A stretch of DNA of 64,000 nt from Acanthosepion pharaonis (lineage: Eukaryota; Mollusca; Cephalopoda; Sepiida; Sepiidae). The stretch is from contig CAHIKZ030001202.1 in the NCBI GenBank assembly GCA_903632075.3, positions 2,853,001 through 2,917,000 on the forward strand, read 5' to 3'. This document shows positions 13,296 to 28,900 of this stretch, piece after piece (the first letter of the stretch is position 1; each line of letters starts with the position of its first letter). The notes beneath the pieces were generated by a model, which saw only the letters and a program-made list of their open reading frames with translations, did no database searches and had not been told where the DNA came from. The translations under genes were made by a program, and so were the position numbers.

Positions 13296-14262
13296 CGGCC
13301 TCAGTATCTGTCATATTTCTGAGATGAGATATTATGCACACAATTTACATTATTCTGACCATTGTCCCCATCTTGTCGCCATATTTGCCACAACGCCGGC
13401 CTTTCAGTATCTGTCTATATTTCTGAGATGAGATATTATGTACACAATTTCACATTTATTCGACTATTGTCCTCATCTTTGTCGCCATATTTATTACAAC
13501 GTTTCGGCCTTTCAGTATCTGTCTATATTTCTGAGATGAGGTATTATGCACATTATTTACATTATTCTGACTATTGTCCCCATCCTTTGTCGCCATATTT
13601 ATTACTAAACGTTTCGGCCTTTCAGCATTGTCTATATTTCTGAGATGAGGTATTTTGCGTACACAATTTACATTATTCGGACTATTGTCCCTATCTTTTG
13701 TCACCATTTATTACAAACGTTTCGGCCTTTCAGTATCTGGTCTATATTTCTGAGATGAGTTATTATTTACATTATTTACATTATTCGACTATTGTCCACT
13801 ACCTTTGTCGCCATATTACTACAACGTTTCGGCCTTTTCAGTATCTGTCTATATTTTGAGATGAGGTATTATGTACACAATTTACATTATTCCGACTGAT
13901 GTCCCCATCTTTGTCGCCATATTTATTGTATAACGTTTTGGCCTTCAGTATCTGTCTATATTTCTGAGATGAGGCATGTACACATCTTCTATATTATTCG
14001 ACTATTGTCCCTCATCTTTTGTCGCCATATTTATTGCCATAACGTTTTGGCCTTCAGTATCTGTCTAGGCTTCTGGAGGATGAGGTATTATGTACACAAT
14101 TTGTTAATTATTCCGATTCATTGTCCACATCTTTTGTCAAATTATATTTACAACGTTTCGGCCTTTCATATCTGGTTCATTTGAGATGAGTTATTATAAA
14201 CACTTATATTATTCGACCATCGTCCTCATCTTTGTCGCCATTTATTACAACGTTTCGGCCTT
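13296..14262 (-). repeat. degenerate satellite block
   Basis: Nine or so strongly diverged monomers, with ACACAATTTACATTATTC forms, TATCTGG variants, lost bases and deletions (for example 13,300-13,320 and 14,160-14,230). It lies between two nearly perfect blocks. Either these are old unhomogenised copies trapped inside the array or the region is low-quality sequence. Confidence 0.7.
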
Positions 14263-16690
14263 TCAGTATCTGTCTATATTTCTGAGATGAGGTATTATGT
14301 ACACTATTTACATTATTCGGACTATTGTCCTCATCTTTGTCGCCATATTTATTACAACGTTTCGGCCTTTCAGTATCTGTCTATATTTCTGAGATGAGGT
14401 ATTATGTACACTATTTACATTATTCGGACTATTGTCCTCATCTTTGTCGCCATATTTATTACAACGTTTCGGCCTTTCAGTATCTGTCTATATTTCTGAG
14501 ATGAGGTATTATGTACACTATTTACATTATTCGGACTATTGTCCTCATCTTTGTCGCCATATTTATTACAACGTTTCGGCCTTTCAGTATCTGTCTATAT
14601 TTCTGAGATGAGGTATTATGTACACTATTTACATTATTCGGACTATTGTCCTCATCTTTGTCGCCATATTTATTACAACGTTTCGGCCTTTCAGTATCTG
14701 TCTATATTTCTGAGATGAGGTATTATGTACACTATTTACATTATTCGGACTATTGTCCTCATCTTTGTCGCCATATTTATTACAACGTTTCGGCCTTTCA
14801 GTATCTGTCTATATTTCTGAGATGAGGTATTATGTACACTATTTACATTATTCGGACTATTGTCCTCATCTTTGTCGCCATATTTATTACAACGTTTCGG
14901 CCTTTCAGTATCTGTCTATATTTCTGAGATGAGGTATTATGTACACTATTTACATTATTCGGACTATTGTCCTCATCTTTTTGTCGCCATATTTATTACA
15001 ACGTTTCGGCCTTTCAGTATCTGTCTATATTTCTGAGATGAGGTATTATGTACACTATTTACATTATTCGGACTATTGTCCTCATCTTTGTCGCCATATT
15101 TATTACAACGTTTCGGCCTTTCAGTATCTGTCTATATTTCTGAGATGAGGTATTATGTACACTATTTACATTATTCGGACTATTGTCCTCATCTTTGTCG
15201 CCATATTTATTACAACGTTTCGGCCTTTCAGTATCTGTCTATATTTCTGAGATGAGGTATTATGTACACTATTTACATTATTCGACTATTGTCCCTCATC
15301 TTTTTGTCGCCATATTTATTACAACGTTTCGGCCTTTCAGTATCTGTCTATATTTCTGAGATGAGGTATTATGTACACTATTTACATTATTCGGACTATT
15401 GTCCTCATCTTTGTCGCCATATTTATTACAACGTTTCGGCCTTTCAGTATCTGTCTATATTTCTGAGATGAGGTATTATGTACACATTATTTACATTATT
15501 CGACTATTCGACTATTGTCCTCATCTTTGTCGCCATATTTATTACAACGTTTCGGCCTTTCAGTATCTGTCTATATTTCTGAGATGAGGTATTATGTACA
15601 CTATTTACATTATTCGGACTATTGTCCTCATCTTTGTCGCCATATTTATTACAACGTTTCGGCCTTTCAGTATCTGTCTATATTTCTGAGATGAGGTATT
15701 ATGTACACTATTTACATTATTCGGACTATTGTCCTCATCTTTGTCGCCATATTTTTACAGCGTTTCGGCCTTTCAGTATCTGTCTATATTTTGAGATGAG
15801 GTATTATGTACACTATTTACATTATTCGGACTATTGTCCTCATCTTTGTCGCCATATTTATTACAACGTTTCGGCCTTTCAGTATCTGTCTATATTTCTG
15901 AGATGAGGTATTATGTACACTATTTACATTATTCGGACTATTGTCCTCATCTTTGTCGCCATATTTATTACAACGTTTCGGCCTTTCAGTATCTGTCTAT
16001 ATTTCTGAGATGAGGTATTATGTACACTATTTACATTATTCGGACTATTGTCCTCATCTTTGTCGCCATATTTATTACAACGTTTCGGCCTTTCAGTATC
16101 TGTCTATATTTCTGAGATGAGGTATTATGTACACTATTTACATTATTCGGACTATTGTCCTCATCTTTGTCGCCATATTTATTACAACGTTTCGGCCTTT
16201 CAGTATCTGTCTATATTTCTGAGATGAGGTATTATGTACACTATTTACATTATTCGGACTATTGTCCTCATCTTTGTCGCCATATTTATTACAACGTTTC
16301 GGCCTTTCAGTATCTGTCTATATTTCTGAGATGAGGTATTATGTACACTATTTACATTATTCGGACTATTGTCCTCATCTTTGTCGCCATATTTATTACA
16401 ACGTTTCGGCCTTTCAGTATCTGTCTATATTTCTGAGATGAGGTATTATGTACACTATTTACATTATTCGGACTATTGTCCTCATCTTTGTCGCCATATT
16501 TATTACAACGTTTCGGCCTTTCAGTATCTGTCTATATTTCTGAGATGAGGTATTATGTACACTATTTACATTATTCGGACTATTGTCCCTCATCTTTGTC
16601 GCCATATTTATTACAACGTTTCGGCCTTTCAGTATCTGTCTATATTTCTGAGATGAGGTATTATGTACACTATTTACATTATTCGGACTA
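14263..16690 (-). repeat. homogeneous satellite block
   Basis: A second uniform run carrying the same states as 10,746-13,295 (GTACACTA, CCTCATC). A few length variants occur, such as the 5-bp-expanded spacer at 15,490-15,515 (CGACTATTCGACTATTG). Confidence 0.8.
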
Positions 16691-19600
16691 TTGTTCTCAT
16701 CTTTGTCACCATATTTATTACAACATTCCGGCCTTTCAGTATCTGTCCACATTTCTGAGATGAGGTATTATGTACACTATTTACATTATTCGGACAATTG
16801 TCCTCATCTTTGTCGCCATATTTATCACAACGTTTCGGCCTTTCAGTATCTGTCTATATTTCCGAGATGAGGTATTATGTACACTATTTACATTATTCGG
16901 ACTATTGTCGTAATTTTTGCCGCCATATTTATTACAACGTTCCAGTCTTTCAGTATCTGTCTATATTTCTGAGATGAGGTATTATGTACACTATTTACAT
17001 TATCGGACAATTGTCCTCATCTTTATCACCATATTTATTACAACGTTTCGGCCTTTCAGTATCTGGTTATATTTCTGAGATGAGGTATTATGTACATTAT
17101 TTACATTATTCGGACTATTGTCCCTCATCTTTGTCGCCATATTTATTACAACGTTTCGGCCTTTCAGTATCTGTCTATATTTCTGAGATGAGGTATTATG
17201 TACACTATTTACATTATTCGGACTATTGTCCTCATCTTTGTCGCCATATTTATTACAATGTTTCTGGCCTTTAATTGTCCAAGTTGAGATTAACCATATG
17301 TACACAATTTACATTATTAGGATTATTGTCCTCACTTTTGTCCGCTATTTATTACAACGTTGCGTCCTTTCAGAATCTGAAGGAACGATTTCTGAGATGG
17401 GAAATGCGTACACAATTTACATTATTCCGACTATTGTCCTGATCTTTGTCGCCATATATATTAGCATCAAACTGTTTCAGTATCTGTCTATATTTCTGAG
17501 ATGAGTTATTACATTACACACGGGCAAAATTCCGACTATTCTCCATCTTTTGTCACCATATTTATTACAATCTGACATGCCTTTCAGTATCTGGTCTATA
17601 TTTCTGAAAAAAAAAATATGTACACAAGTCTCAGATTCCGACTATTGCGCTAGAGTTTGTCGCCAGATATTTATTACAAAAATCGGCCTTTCAGTATCTG
17701 GTCATATTTCTGAGATGAGGTATTACGCACACCATTTACATTATCCGGACTATTGTCCCTCCATCTTTGTCATATATTTATTACAACGTTTCAAGGCCTT
17801 CAGTATCTGTCTATATTTCTGAGATGAGGTATTATGTACACTATTTACATTATTCGGGGACTATTGTCCTCATCTTTGTCGCCATATTTATTACAATGTT
17901 TCGGCTTTCAGTATCTGTCTATATTTCTGAGATGAGGTTTATGTAGGATATTTACATTATTCGGAGTATTGTCCCCATCTTTGTCGTTAATGATTTATTA
18001 CAACGTTTCGGCCTTTCAGTATCTGTCTATATTTCTGAGATGAGGTATTATTACACTATTTACATTATTTGGACTATTGTCCCCATCTTTGTCGCCATAT
18101 TTATTACAACGTTTCGGCCTTTCAGTATCTGTCTATATTTCTGAGATGAGGTATTATGTACACTATTTACATTATTCGGACTATTGTCCCTCATCTTTGT
18201 CGCTATATTTATTACAACGTTTCGGCCTTTCAGTATCTGTCTATATTTCTGAGATGAGGTAATAGGGTACACTATTTACATTATTTGGAATATTGTCCTC
18301 ATCTTTGTCGCCATATTTATTACAACGTTTCGTCCTTTTCAGTATCTGTCTATATTTTGAGATGAGGTATTAGGGTACACTATTTACATTATTCAGACTA
18401 TTGTCCTCATCTTTGTCGCCATATTTATTACAACGTTTCGGCCTTTCAGTATCTGTCTATATTTCTGAGATGAGGTATTATGTACACTATTTACATTATT
18501 CCGACTATTGTCCTCATCTTTGTCGCCATATTTATTACAACGTTTCGGCCTTTCAGTATCTGTCTATATTTCTGAGATGAGGTATTATGTACACTATTTA
18601 CATTATTCGGACTATTGTCCTCATCTTTGTCGCCATATTTATTACAACGTTTCGGCCTTTCAGTATCTGTCTATATTTCTGAGATGAGGTATTAGGTACA
18701 TATTTACATTATTCGGACTATTGTCCTCATCTTTGTCGCCATATTTATTACAACGTTTCGGCCTTTCAGTATCTGTCTATATTTCTGAGATGAGGTATTA
18801 GGTACACTATTTACATTATTCGGACTATTGTCCTCATCTTTGTCGCCATATTTATTACAAACGTTTCGGCCTTTCAGTATTCAGTCTATATTTCTGAGAT
18901 GAGGTATTAGGGTAACACTATTTACATTATCCGGACTATTGTCCTCATCTTTGTCGCCATATTTATTACAACGTCTCGGCCTTTCAGTATCTGGTCTATA
19001 TTTCTGAGATGAGGTATTAGGGTACACTATTTACATTATCCGGACTATTGTCCTCATCTTTGTCGCCATATTTATTACAACGTTTCGGCCTTTCAGTATC
19101 TGTCTATATTTCTGAGATGAGGTATTATGTACACTATTTACATTATTCGGACTATTGTCCTCATCTTTGTCGCCATATTTATTACAACGTTTCGGCCTTT
19201 CAGTATCTGTCTATATTTCTGAGATGAGGTATTATGTACACTATTTACATTATTCGGACTATTGTCCTCATCTTTGTCGCCATATTTATTACAACGTTTC
19301 GGCCTTTCAGTATCTGGTCTATATTTCTGAGATGAGGTATTAGGAACACTATTTACATTATTTGGACTATTGTCCTCATCTTTGTCGCCATATTTATTAC
19401 AACGTTTCGGCCTTTCAGTATCTGTTCATATTTCTGAGATGAGGTATTATTGTACACTATTTACATTATTCGGACTTTATTGTCCTCATCTTTTGTCGCC
19501 ATATTTATTACAACGTCTCGGCCTTTCAGTATCTGTCTATATTTTGAGATGAGGTATTAGGTACACTATTTACATTATTCGGACTATTGTCCTCATCTTT

Positions 19601-22600
19601 TGTCGCCATATTTATTACAACGTTTCGGCCTTTCAGTATCTGTCTATATTTCTGAGATGAGGTATTAGGTACACTATTTACATTATTCGGACTATTGTCC
19701 CCATCTTTGTCGCCATATTTATTACAACGTTTCGGCCTTTAGTATCTGGTCTATATTTCTGAGATGAGGTATTATGTACACTATTTACATTATTCGGACT
19801 ATTGTCCTCATCTTTGTCGCCATATTTATTACAACGTTTCGGCCTTTCAGTATCTGGTCTATATTTCTGAGATGAGGTATTATGTATTTTATTTACATTA
19901 TCCCGGACCATTGTCCTCATCTTTTTGTCGCCATATTTATTACAACGTTTGGCCTTTCAGTATCTGTCTATATTTCTGAGATGAGGTATTAGGCAAAGAA
20001 TTTACATTATCCGGACTATTGTCCTCATCTTTGTCGCCATATTTATTACAACGTTTCGGCCTTTCAATATCTGTCTATATTTCTGAGATGAGGTATTAGG
20101 TACACTATTTACATTATCCGGACTATTGTCCTCATCTTTGTCGCCATATTTATTACAACGTTTCGGCCTTTCAGTATCTGTCTATATTTCTGAGATGAGG
20201 TATTATGTACACTATTTACATTATCCGGACTATTGTCCTCATCTTTGTCGCCATATTTATTACAACGTTTCGGCCTTTCAGTATCTGTCTATATTTCTGA
20301 GATGAGGTATTAGGTACACTATTTACATTATTCGGAATATTGTCCTCATCTTTGTCGCCATATTTATTACAACGTTTCGCCTTTCAGTATCTGTCTATAT
20401 TTCTGAGATGAGGTATTATGTACACTATTTACATTATCCGACTATTGTCCTCATCTTTTTGTCGCCATATTTATTACAACGTTTCGGCCTTCAGTATCTG
20501 TCTATATTTCTGAGATGAGGTATTAGGTTTTATTTACATTATTCCGACTATTGTCCTCATCTTTGTCGCCATATTTATTACAACGTTTCGGCCTTTCAGT
20601 ATAATCTATATTTTGAGATGAGGTATTAGGTACACTATTTACATTATTCCGACTATTGTCCTCATCTTTTTGTCGTCATATTTATTACAACGTTTCGCCT
20701 TTCAGTATCTGTCTATATTTCTGAGATGAGGTATTATGTACACTATTTACATTATTCCGACTATTGTCCCCATCTTTTGTCGCCATATTTATTACAACGT
20801 TTCGGCCTTTCAGTATCTGTCTATATTTCTTGAGATGAGGTATTAGGTACACTATTTACATTATTCGACTATTGTCCTCATCTTTGTCGCCATATTTATT
20901 ACAACGTTTCGGCCTTTCAGTATCTGTCTATATTTCTGAGATGAGGTATTATGTACACAATTTACATTATTCGGATATTGTCCTCATCTTTGTCGCCATA
21001 TTTATTTACAACGTTTCGGCTATTTCAGTATCTGGTCTATATTTCTGAGATGAGGTATTATGTACACTATTTACATTATTCGGACTATTGTCCTCATCTT
21101 TGTCGCCATATTTATTACAACGTTTTCGGCCTTTCATAATCTGTCTATATTTCTGAGATGAGGTAGGGTACACTATTTACATTATTCGGACTATTGTCCC
21201 TCATCTTTGTCGCCATATTTATTACAAACGTTTCGGCCTTTCATAATCTGTCTATATTTCTGAGATGAGGTATTAGGTACACCATTTACATTATTCGGAC
21301 TATTGTCCTCATCTTTTGTCGCCATATTTATTACAACGTTTCGGCCTTTCAGTATCTGTCTATATTTCTGAGATGAGGTATTATGTACATTATTTACATT
21401 ATTCGGACTATTGTCCCCATCTTTGTCGCCATATTTATTACAACGTTTCTGGCCTTTCAGTATCTGTCTATATTTCTGAGATGAGGTATTATGTACTATT
21501 TACATTATTCCGACTATTGTCCTCATCTTTTGTCGCCATATTTATTACAAACGTTTCGGCCTTTCAGTATCTGTCTATATTTCTGATGAGGTATTATGTA
21601 CACTATTTACATTATTTGAGTATTGTCCTCATCTTTGTCGCCATATTTATTACAACGTTTCGGCCTTTTCAGTATCTGTCTATATTTGAGATGAGGTATT
21701 ATGTACACTATTTACATTATCCGGACTATTGTCCTCATCTTTGTCGCCATATTTATTACAACGTTTCGGCCTTTCAGTATCTGTCTATATTTCTGAGATG
21801 AGGTATTATGTACATTATTTTACATTATTCGGAGTATTGTCCTCATCTTTGTCGCCATATTTATTACAACGTTTCGGGCCTTTCAGTATCTGTCTATATT
21901 TCTGAGATGAGGTATTATGAACACTATTTACATTATTTGACTATTGTCCTCATCTTTGTCGCCATATTTATTACAACGTTTCGGCCTTTCAGTATCTGGT
22001 CTATATTTCTGAGATGAGGTATTATGTACACCATTTACATTATTCCGACTATTGTCCTCATCTTTGTCGCCATATTTATTACAACGTTTCGGCCTTTCAT
22101 AATCTGTCTATATTTTGAGATGAGGTATTATGTACACTATTTACATTATCCGGACCATTGTCCTCATCTTTTGTCGCCATATTTATTACAACGTTTCGGC
22201 CTTTCAGTATCTGTCTATATTTGAGATGAGGTATTATGTACACCATTTACATTATCCGACTATTGTCCTCATCTTTTTGTCGCCATATTTATTACAACGT
22301 TTCGGCCTTTCAGTATCTGTCTATATTTTGAGATGAGGTATTATGTACACTATTTACATTATCCGGACTATTGTCCTCATCTTTGTCGCCATATTTATTA
22401 CAACGTTTCGGCCTTCAGTATCTGGTCTATATTTGAGATGAGGTATTATAGGTACACTATTTACATTATTCGGACTATTGTCCCTCATCTTTGTCGCCAT
22501 ATTTATTACAACGTTTCGGCCTTTCAGTATCTGTCTATATTTTGAGATGAGGTATTAGGTACATTATTTTACATTATTCGGACTATTGTCCTCATCTTTG

Positions 22601-25600
22601 TCGCCATATTTATTTATTAAACGTTTCGGCCTTTCAGTATCTGTCTATATTTCTGAGATGAGGTATTATGTACACTATTTACATTATCCCGAATATTGTC
22701 CTCATCTTTGTCGCCATATTTATTACAACGTTTCGGCCTTTCAGTATCTTTTGTCTATATTTTGAGAGGAGGTATTAGGTACACTATTTACATTATCCGA
22801 CCATTGTCCTCATCTTTGTCGCCATATTTATTACAACGTTTCGGCCTTCAGTATCTGGTTCATATTTCTGAGATGAGGTATTATGTAAACTATTATTTAT
22901 TATCCGGACTATTGTCCCCATAATTTTGTCGCCATATTTATTACAACGTTTCGGCCTTTCAGTATCCGTCTATATTTCTGAGATGAGGTATTATGTACAC
23001 TATTTACATTATTCGGACTATTGTCCTCATCTTTGTCGCCATATTTATTACAACGTTTCGGCCTTTCAGCATCTGGGTCTATATTTTGAGATGAGGTATT
23101 AGGTACACTATTTACATTATTTGGACTATTGTCCTCATCTTTGTCGCCATATTTATTACAACGTTTCGGCCCTTTCAGTATCTGTCTATATTTTGAGATG
23201 AGGTATTATGTACACTATTTACATTATTCGGACTATTGTCCTCATCTTTGTCGCCATATTTATTACAACGTTTCGGCCTTTCAGTATCTGTCTATATTTC
23301 TGAGATGAGGTATTAGGTACACTATTTACATTATTCGGACTATTGTCCCTCATCTTTGTCGCCATATTTATTACAACGTTTCGGCCTTTCAGTAATCTGT
23401 CTATATTTCTGAGATGAGGTATTAGGTACACTATTTACATTATTCGGACTATTGTCCTCATCTTTGTCGCCATATTTATTACAACGTCTCGGCCCTTTCA
23501 GCATCTGTCTATATTTTGAGATGAGGTATTAGGTACACTATTTACATTATCCGAATATTGTCCTCATCTTTGTCGCCATATTTATTACAACGTTTCGGCC
23601 TTTCAGTATCTGTCTATATTTCTGAGATGAGGTATTATGTACACTATTTACATTATTCGGACTATTGTCCTCATCTTTGTCGCCATATTTATTACAACGT
23701 TTCGGCCTTTCAGTATCTGGTCTATATTTCTGAGATGAGGTATTAGGTACACTATTTACATTATCCGGACTATTGTCCTCATCTTTGTCGCCATATTTAT
23801 TACAACGTTTCTGGCCTTTCAGTATCTGGTCTATATTTCTGAGATGAGGTATTAGGTACACTATTTACATTATTCGGACTATTGTCCCCATCTTTTGTCG
23901 CCATATTTATTACAACGTTTCGGCCTTTCAGTATCTGTTTATATTTCTGAGATGAGGTATTAGGTACACTATTTACATTATTCGGACTATTGTCCCCATC
24001 TTTGTCGCCATATTTATTACAACGTTTCGGCCTTTCAGTATCTGTCTATATTTCTGAGATGAGGTATTATGTACACTATTTACATTATTCGGATTTTTAT
24101 TGTCCTCATCTTTGTCGCCATATTTATTACAACGTTTCGGCCTTTCAGTATCTGTCTATATTTCTGAGATGAGGTATTATGCACACTATTTACATTATTC
24201 GGACTATTGTCCTCATCTTTGTCGCCATATTTATTACAACGTTTCGGCCCTTCAGTATCTGTCTATATTTCTGAGATGAGGTATTTTGTACACTATTTAT
24301 ATTATTCTGACTATTGTCCTCATCTTTGTCGCCATATTTATTACAACGTTTCGGCCTTCAGTATCTGTCTATATTTCTGAGATGAGGTATTATGTACACT
24401 ATTTTTTACATTATTCGGACTATTGTCCTCATCTTTTGTCGCCATATTTATTACAACGTTTCGGCCTTTCAGTATCTGTCTATATTTGAGATGAGGTATT
24501 ATGTACATTATTTACATTATTGGGACTATTGTCCCTCATCTTTTTGTCGCCATATTTATTACAACGTTTCGGCCTTTCAGTATCTGTCTATATTTCTGAG
24601 ATGAGGTATTATGTACACTATTTACATTATTCCGACTATTGTCCTCATCTTTGTCGCCATATTTATTACAACGTTTCGGCCTTTCAGTATCTGTCTATAT
24701 TTGAGATGAGGTATTATGTACACTATTTACATTATTTGGACTATTGTCCTCATCTTTGTCGCCATATTTATTACAACGTTTCGGCCTTTCAGTATCTGTC
24801 TATATTTTGAGATGAGGTATTAGGTACATTATTTACATTATCCGGACTATTGTCCTCATCTTTGTCGCCATATTTATTACAACGTTTCGGCCTTTCAGTA
24901 TCTGGTCTATATTTCTGAGATGAGGTATTATGTACACTATTTACATTATTCGGACTATTGTCCCTCATCTTTGTCGCCATATTTATTACAACGTTTCGGC
25001 CTTTCAGTATCTGTCTATATTTCTGAGATGAGGTATTATGTACACTATTTACATTATTCGGACTATTGTCCTCATCTTTGTCGCCATATTTATTACAAAC
25101 GTTTCGGCCTTTCAGTATCTGTCTATATTTCTGAGATGAGGTATTAGGTACACTATTTACATTATTCGGACTATTGTCCTCATCTTTTGTCGCCATATTT
25201 ATTACAACGTTTCGGCCTTTTCAGAATCTGTCTATATTTTGAGATGAGGTATTATGTACACTATTTACATTATTCGGACTATTGTCCTCATCTTTTGTCG
25301 CCATATTTATTACAACGTTTCCGGCCTTTCAGTATCTGTATATTTTTGAGATGAGGTATTATGTACACTATTTACATTATTCGGACTATTGTCCTCATCT
25401 TTGTCGCCATATTTATTACAACGTTTCGGCCTTTCAGTATCTGTCTATATTTTGAGATGAGGTATTATGTACACTATTTACATTATTCGGACTATTGTCC
25501 TCATCTTTGTCGCCATATTTATTACAACGTTTCGGCCTTTTCAGTATCTGTCTATATTTCTGAGATGAGGTATTATGTACACTATTTACATTATTCGGAC

Positions 25601-25900
25601 TATTGTCCTCATCTTTGTCGCCATATTTATTACAACGTTTCGGCCTTTCAGTATCTGTCTATATTTCTGAGATGAGGTATTATGTACACTATTTTTTACA
25701 TTATTTGGACTATTGTCCTCATCTTTTTGTCGCCATATTTATTACAACGTTTCGGCCTTTCAGTATCTGTCTATATTTCTGAGATGAGGTATTAGGTACA
25801 CTATTTACCTTATTCGACTATTGTCCTCATCTTTGTCGCCATATTTATTACAACGTTTCGGACTTTCAGTATCTGTCTATATATCTGAGATGAGGTATTA
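16691..25900 (-). repeat. indel-rich satellite domain
   Basis: Between 16,691 and 17,830 monomers are strongly diverged (for example 17,262-17,420 and 17,510-17,640, with an A-run at 17,608). From 17,830 to about 25,900 they are recognisable but rich in one- or two-base indels: ATTTTGAG for ATTTCTGAG, TTTTGTCGCC, TATCTGGTC, and a GGTATTAGGTAC variant confined largely to this domain. The density of homopolymer-type indels is unlike both neighbouring domains. Confidence 0.75.
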
Positions 25901-28900
25901 TGTACACTATTTACATTATTCGGACTATTGTCCCTCATCTTTGTCGCCATATTTATTACAACGTTTCGGCCTTTCAGTATCTGTCTATATTTCTGAGATG
26001 AGGTATTATGTACACTATTTACATTATTCGACTATTGTCCTCATCTTTGTCGCCATATTTATTACAACGTTTCGGCCTTTCAGTATCTGTCTATATTTCT
26101 GAGATGAGGTATTATGTACACTATTTACATTATTCGGACTATTGTCCTCATCTTTGTCGCCATATTTATTACAACGTTTCGGCCTTTCAGTATCTGTCTA
26201 TATTTCTGAGATGAGGTATTATGTACACTATTTACATTATTCGGACTATTGTCCTCATCTTTGTCGCCATATTTATTACAACGTTTCGGCCTTTCAGTAT
26301 CTGTCTATATTTCTGAGATGAGGTATTATGTACACTATTTACATTATTCGGACTATTGTCCTCATCTTTTTGTCGCCATATTTATTACAACGTTTCGGCC
26401 TTCAGTATCTGTCTATATTTCTGAGATGAGGTATTATGTACACTATTTTACATTATTCGGACTATTGTCCCTCATCTTTGTCGCCATATTTATTACAACG
26501 TTTTCGGCCCTTCAGTATCTGTCTATATTTCTGAGATGAGGTATTATGTACATATTTACATTATTCGGACTATTGTCCTCATTTTTGTCGCCATATTTAT
26601 TACAACGTTTCGGCCTTTCAGTATCTGTCTATATTTCTGAGATGAGGTATTATGTACACTATTTACATTATTCGGACTATTGTCCCATCTTTGTCGCCAT
26701 ATTTATTACAACGTTTCGGCCCTTCAGTATCTGTCTATATTTCTGAGATGAGGTATTATGTACACTATTTACATTATTCGGACTATTGTCCTCATCTTTG
26801 TCGCCATATTTATTACAACGTTTCGGCCCTTTCAGTATCTGTCTATATTTCTGAGATGAGGTATTATGTACACTATTTACATTATTCCGACTATTGTCCT
26901 CATCTTTGTCGCCATATTTATTACAACGTTTCCGGCCTTTCAGTATCTGTCTATATTTCTGAGAGATGAGGTATTATGTACACTATTTACATTATTCGGA
27001 CTATTGTCCTCATCTTTTGTCGCCATATTTATTACAACGTTTCGGCCCTTCAGTATCTGTCTATATTTCTGAGATGAGGTATTATGTACACTATTTACAT
27101 TATTGGACTATTGTCCTCATCTTTGTCGCCATATTTATTACAACGTTTCGGCCTTTCAGTATCTGTCTATATTTCTGAGATGAGGTATTATGTACACTAT
27201 TTACATTATTCGGACTATTGTCCTCATCTTTGTCGCCATATTTATTACAACGTTTCGGCCTTTTCAGTATCTGTCTATATTTCTGAGATGAGGTATTATG
27301 TACACTATTTACATTATTCGGACTATTGTCCTCATCTTTGTCGCCATATTTATTACAACGTTTCGGCCTTCTTCAGTATCTGTCTATATTTCTGAGATGA
27401 GGTATTATGTACACTATTTACATTATACGGACTATTGTCCTCCATTTTGTCGCCATATTTATTACAACGTTTCGGCCTTCTTCAGTATCTGTCTATATTT
27501 CTGAGATGAGGTATTATGTACACTATTTACATTATTCGGACTATTGTCCTCATCTTTGTCGCCATATTTATTACAACGTTTCGGCCTTCTTCAGTATCTG
27601 TCTATATTTCTGAGATGAGGTATTATGTACACTATTTACATTATTCGGACTATTGTCCTCATCTTTGTCGCCATATTTATTACAACGTTTCGGCCTTTAA
27701 GTATCTGTCTATATTTCTGAGATGAGGTATTGTACACTATTTACATTATTCGGACTATTGTCCTCATCTTTGTCGCCATATTTATTACAACGTTTCGGCC
27801 TTTCAGTATCTGTCTATATTTCTGAGATGAGGTATTATGTACACTATTTACATTATTCGGACTATTGTCCCTCATCTTTTGTCGCCATATTTATTACAAC
27901 GTTTCGGCCTTTCAGTATCTGTCTATATTTCTGAGATGAGGTATTATGTACATTATTTACATTATTCGGACTATTGTCCTCATCTTTGTCGCCATATTTA
28001 TTACAACGTTTCGGCCTTTCAGTATCTGTCTATATTTCTGAGATGAGGTATTATGTACACCCATTTACATTATTCGGACTATTGTCCTCATCTTTGTCGC
28101 CATATTTATTACAACGTTTCGGCCTTTCAGTATCTGTCTATATTTCTGAGATGAGGTATTATGTACATTATTTACATTATTCGGACTATTGTCCTCATCT
28201 TTGTCGCCATATTTATTACAACGTTTCGGCCTTTCAGTATCTGTCTATATTTCTGAGATGAGGTATTATGTACACTATTTACATTATTCGGACTATTGTC
28301 CTCATCTTTGTCGCCATATTTATTACAACGTTTCGGCCTTTCAGTATCTGTCTATATTTCTGAGATGAGGTATTATGTACATTATTTACATTTTTCGGAC
28401 TATTGTCCTCATCTTTGTCGCCATATTTATTACAACGTTTCGCCCTTCAGTATCTGTCTATATTTTCTGAGATGAGGTATTATGTACATTATTTACATTA
28501 TTCGGACTATTGTCCTCATCTATATTTTTGTCGCCATATTTATTACAACGTTTCGGCCCTTTCAGTATCTGTCTATATTTCTGAGATGAGGTATTATGTA
28601 CACTATTTACATTATTCGGACTATTGTCCTCATCTTTGTCGCCATATTTATTACAACGTTTCGGCCCTTCAGTATCTGTCTATATTTCTGAGATGAGGTA
28701 TTATGTACACTATTTACATTATTCGGACTATTGTCCTCATCTTTGTCGCCATATTTATTACAACGTTTCGGCCTTTCAGTATCTGTCTATATTTCTGAGA
28801 TGAGGTATTATGTACACTATTTACATTATTCGGACTATTGTCCTCATCTTTGTCGCCATATTTATTACAACGTTTCGGCCTTTCAGTATCTGTCTATATT

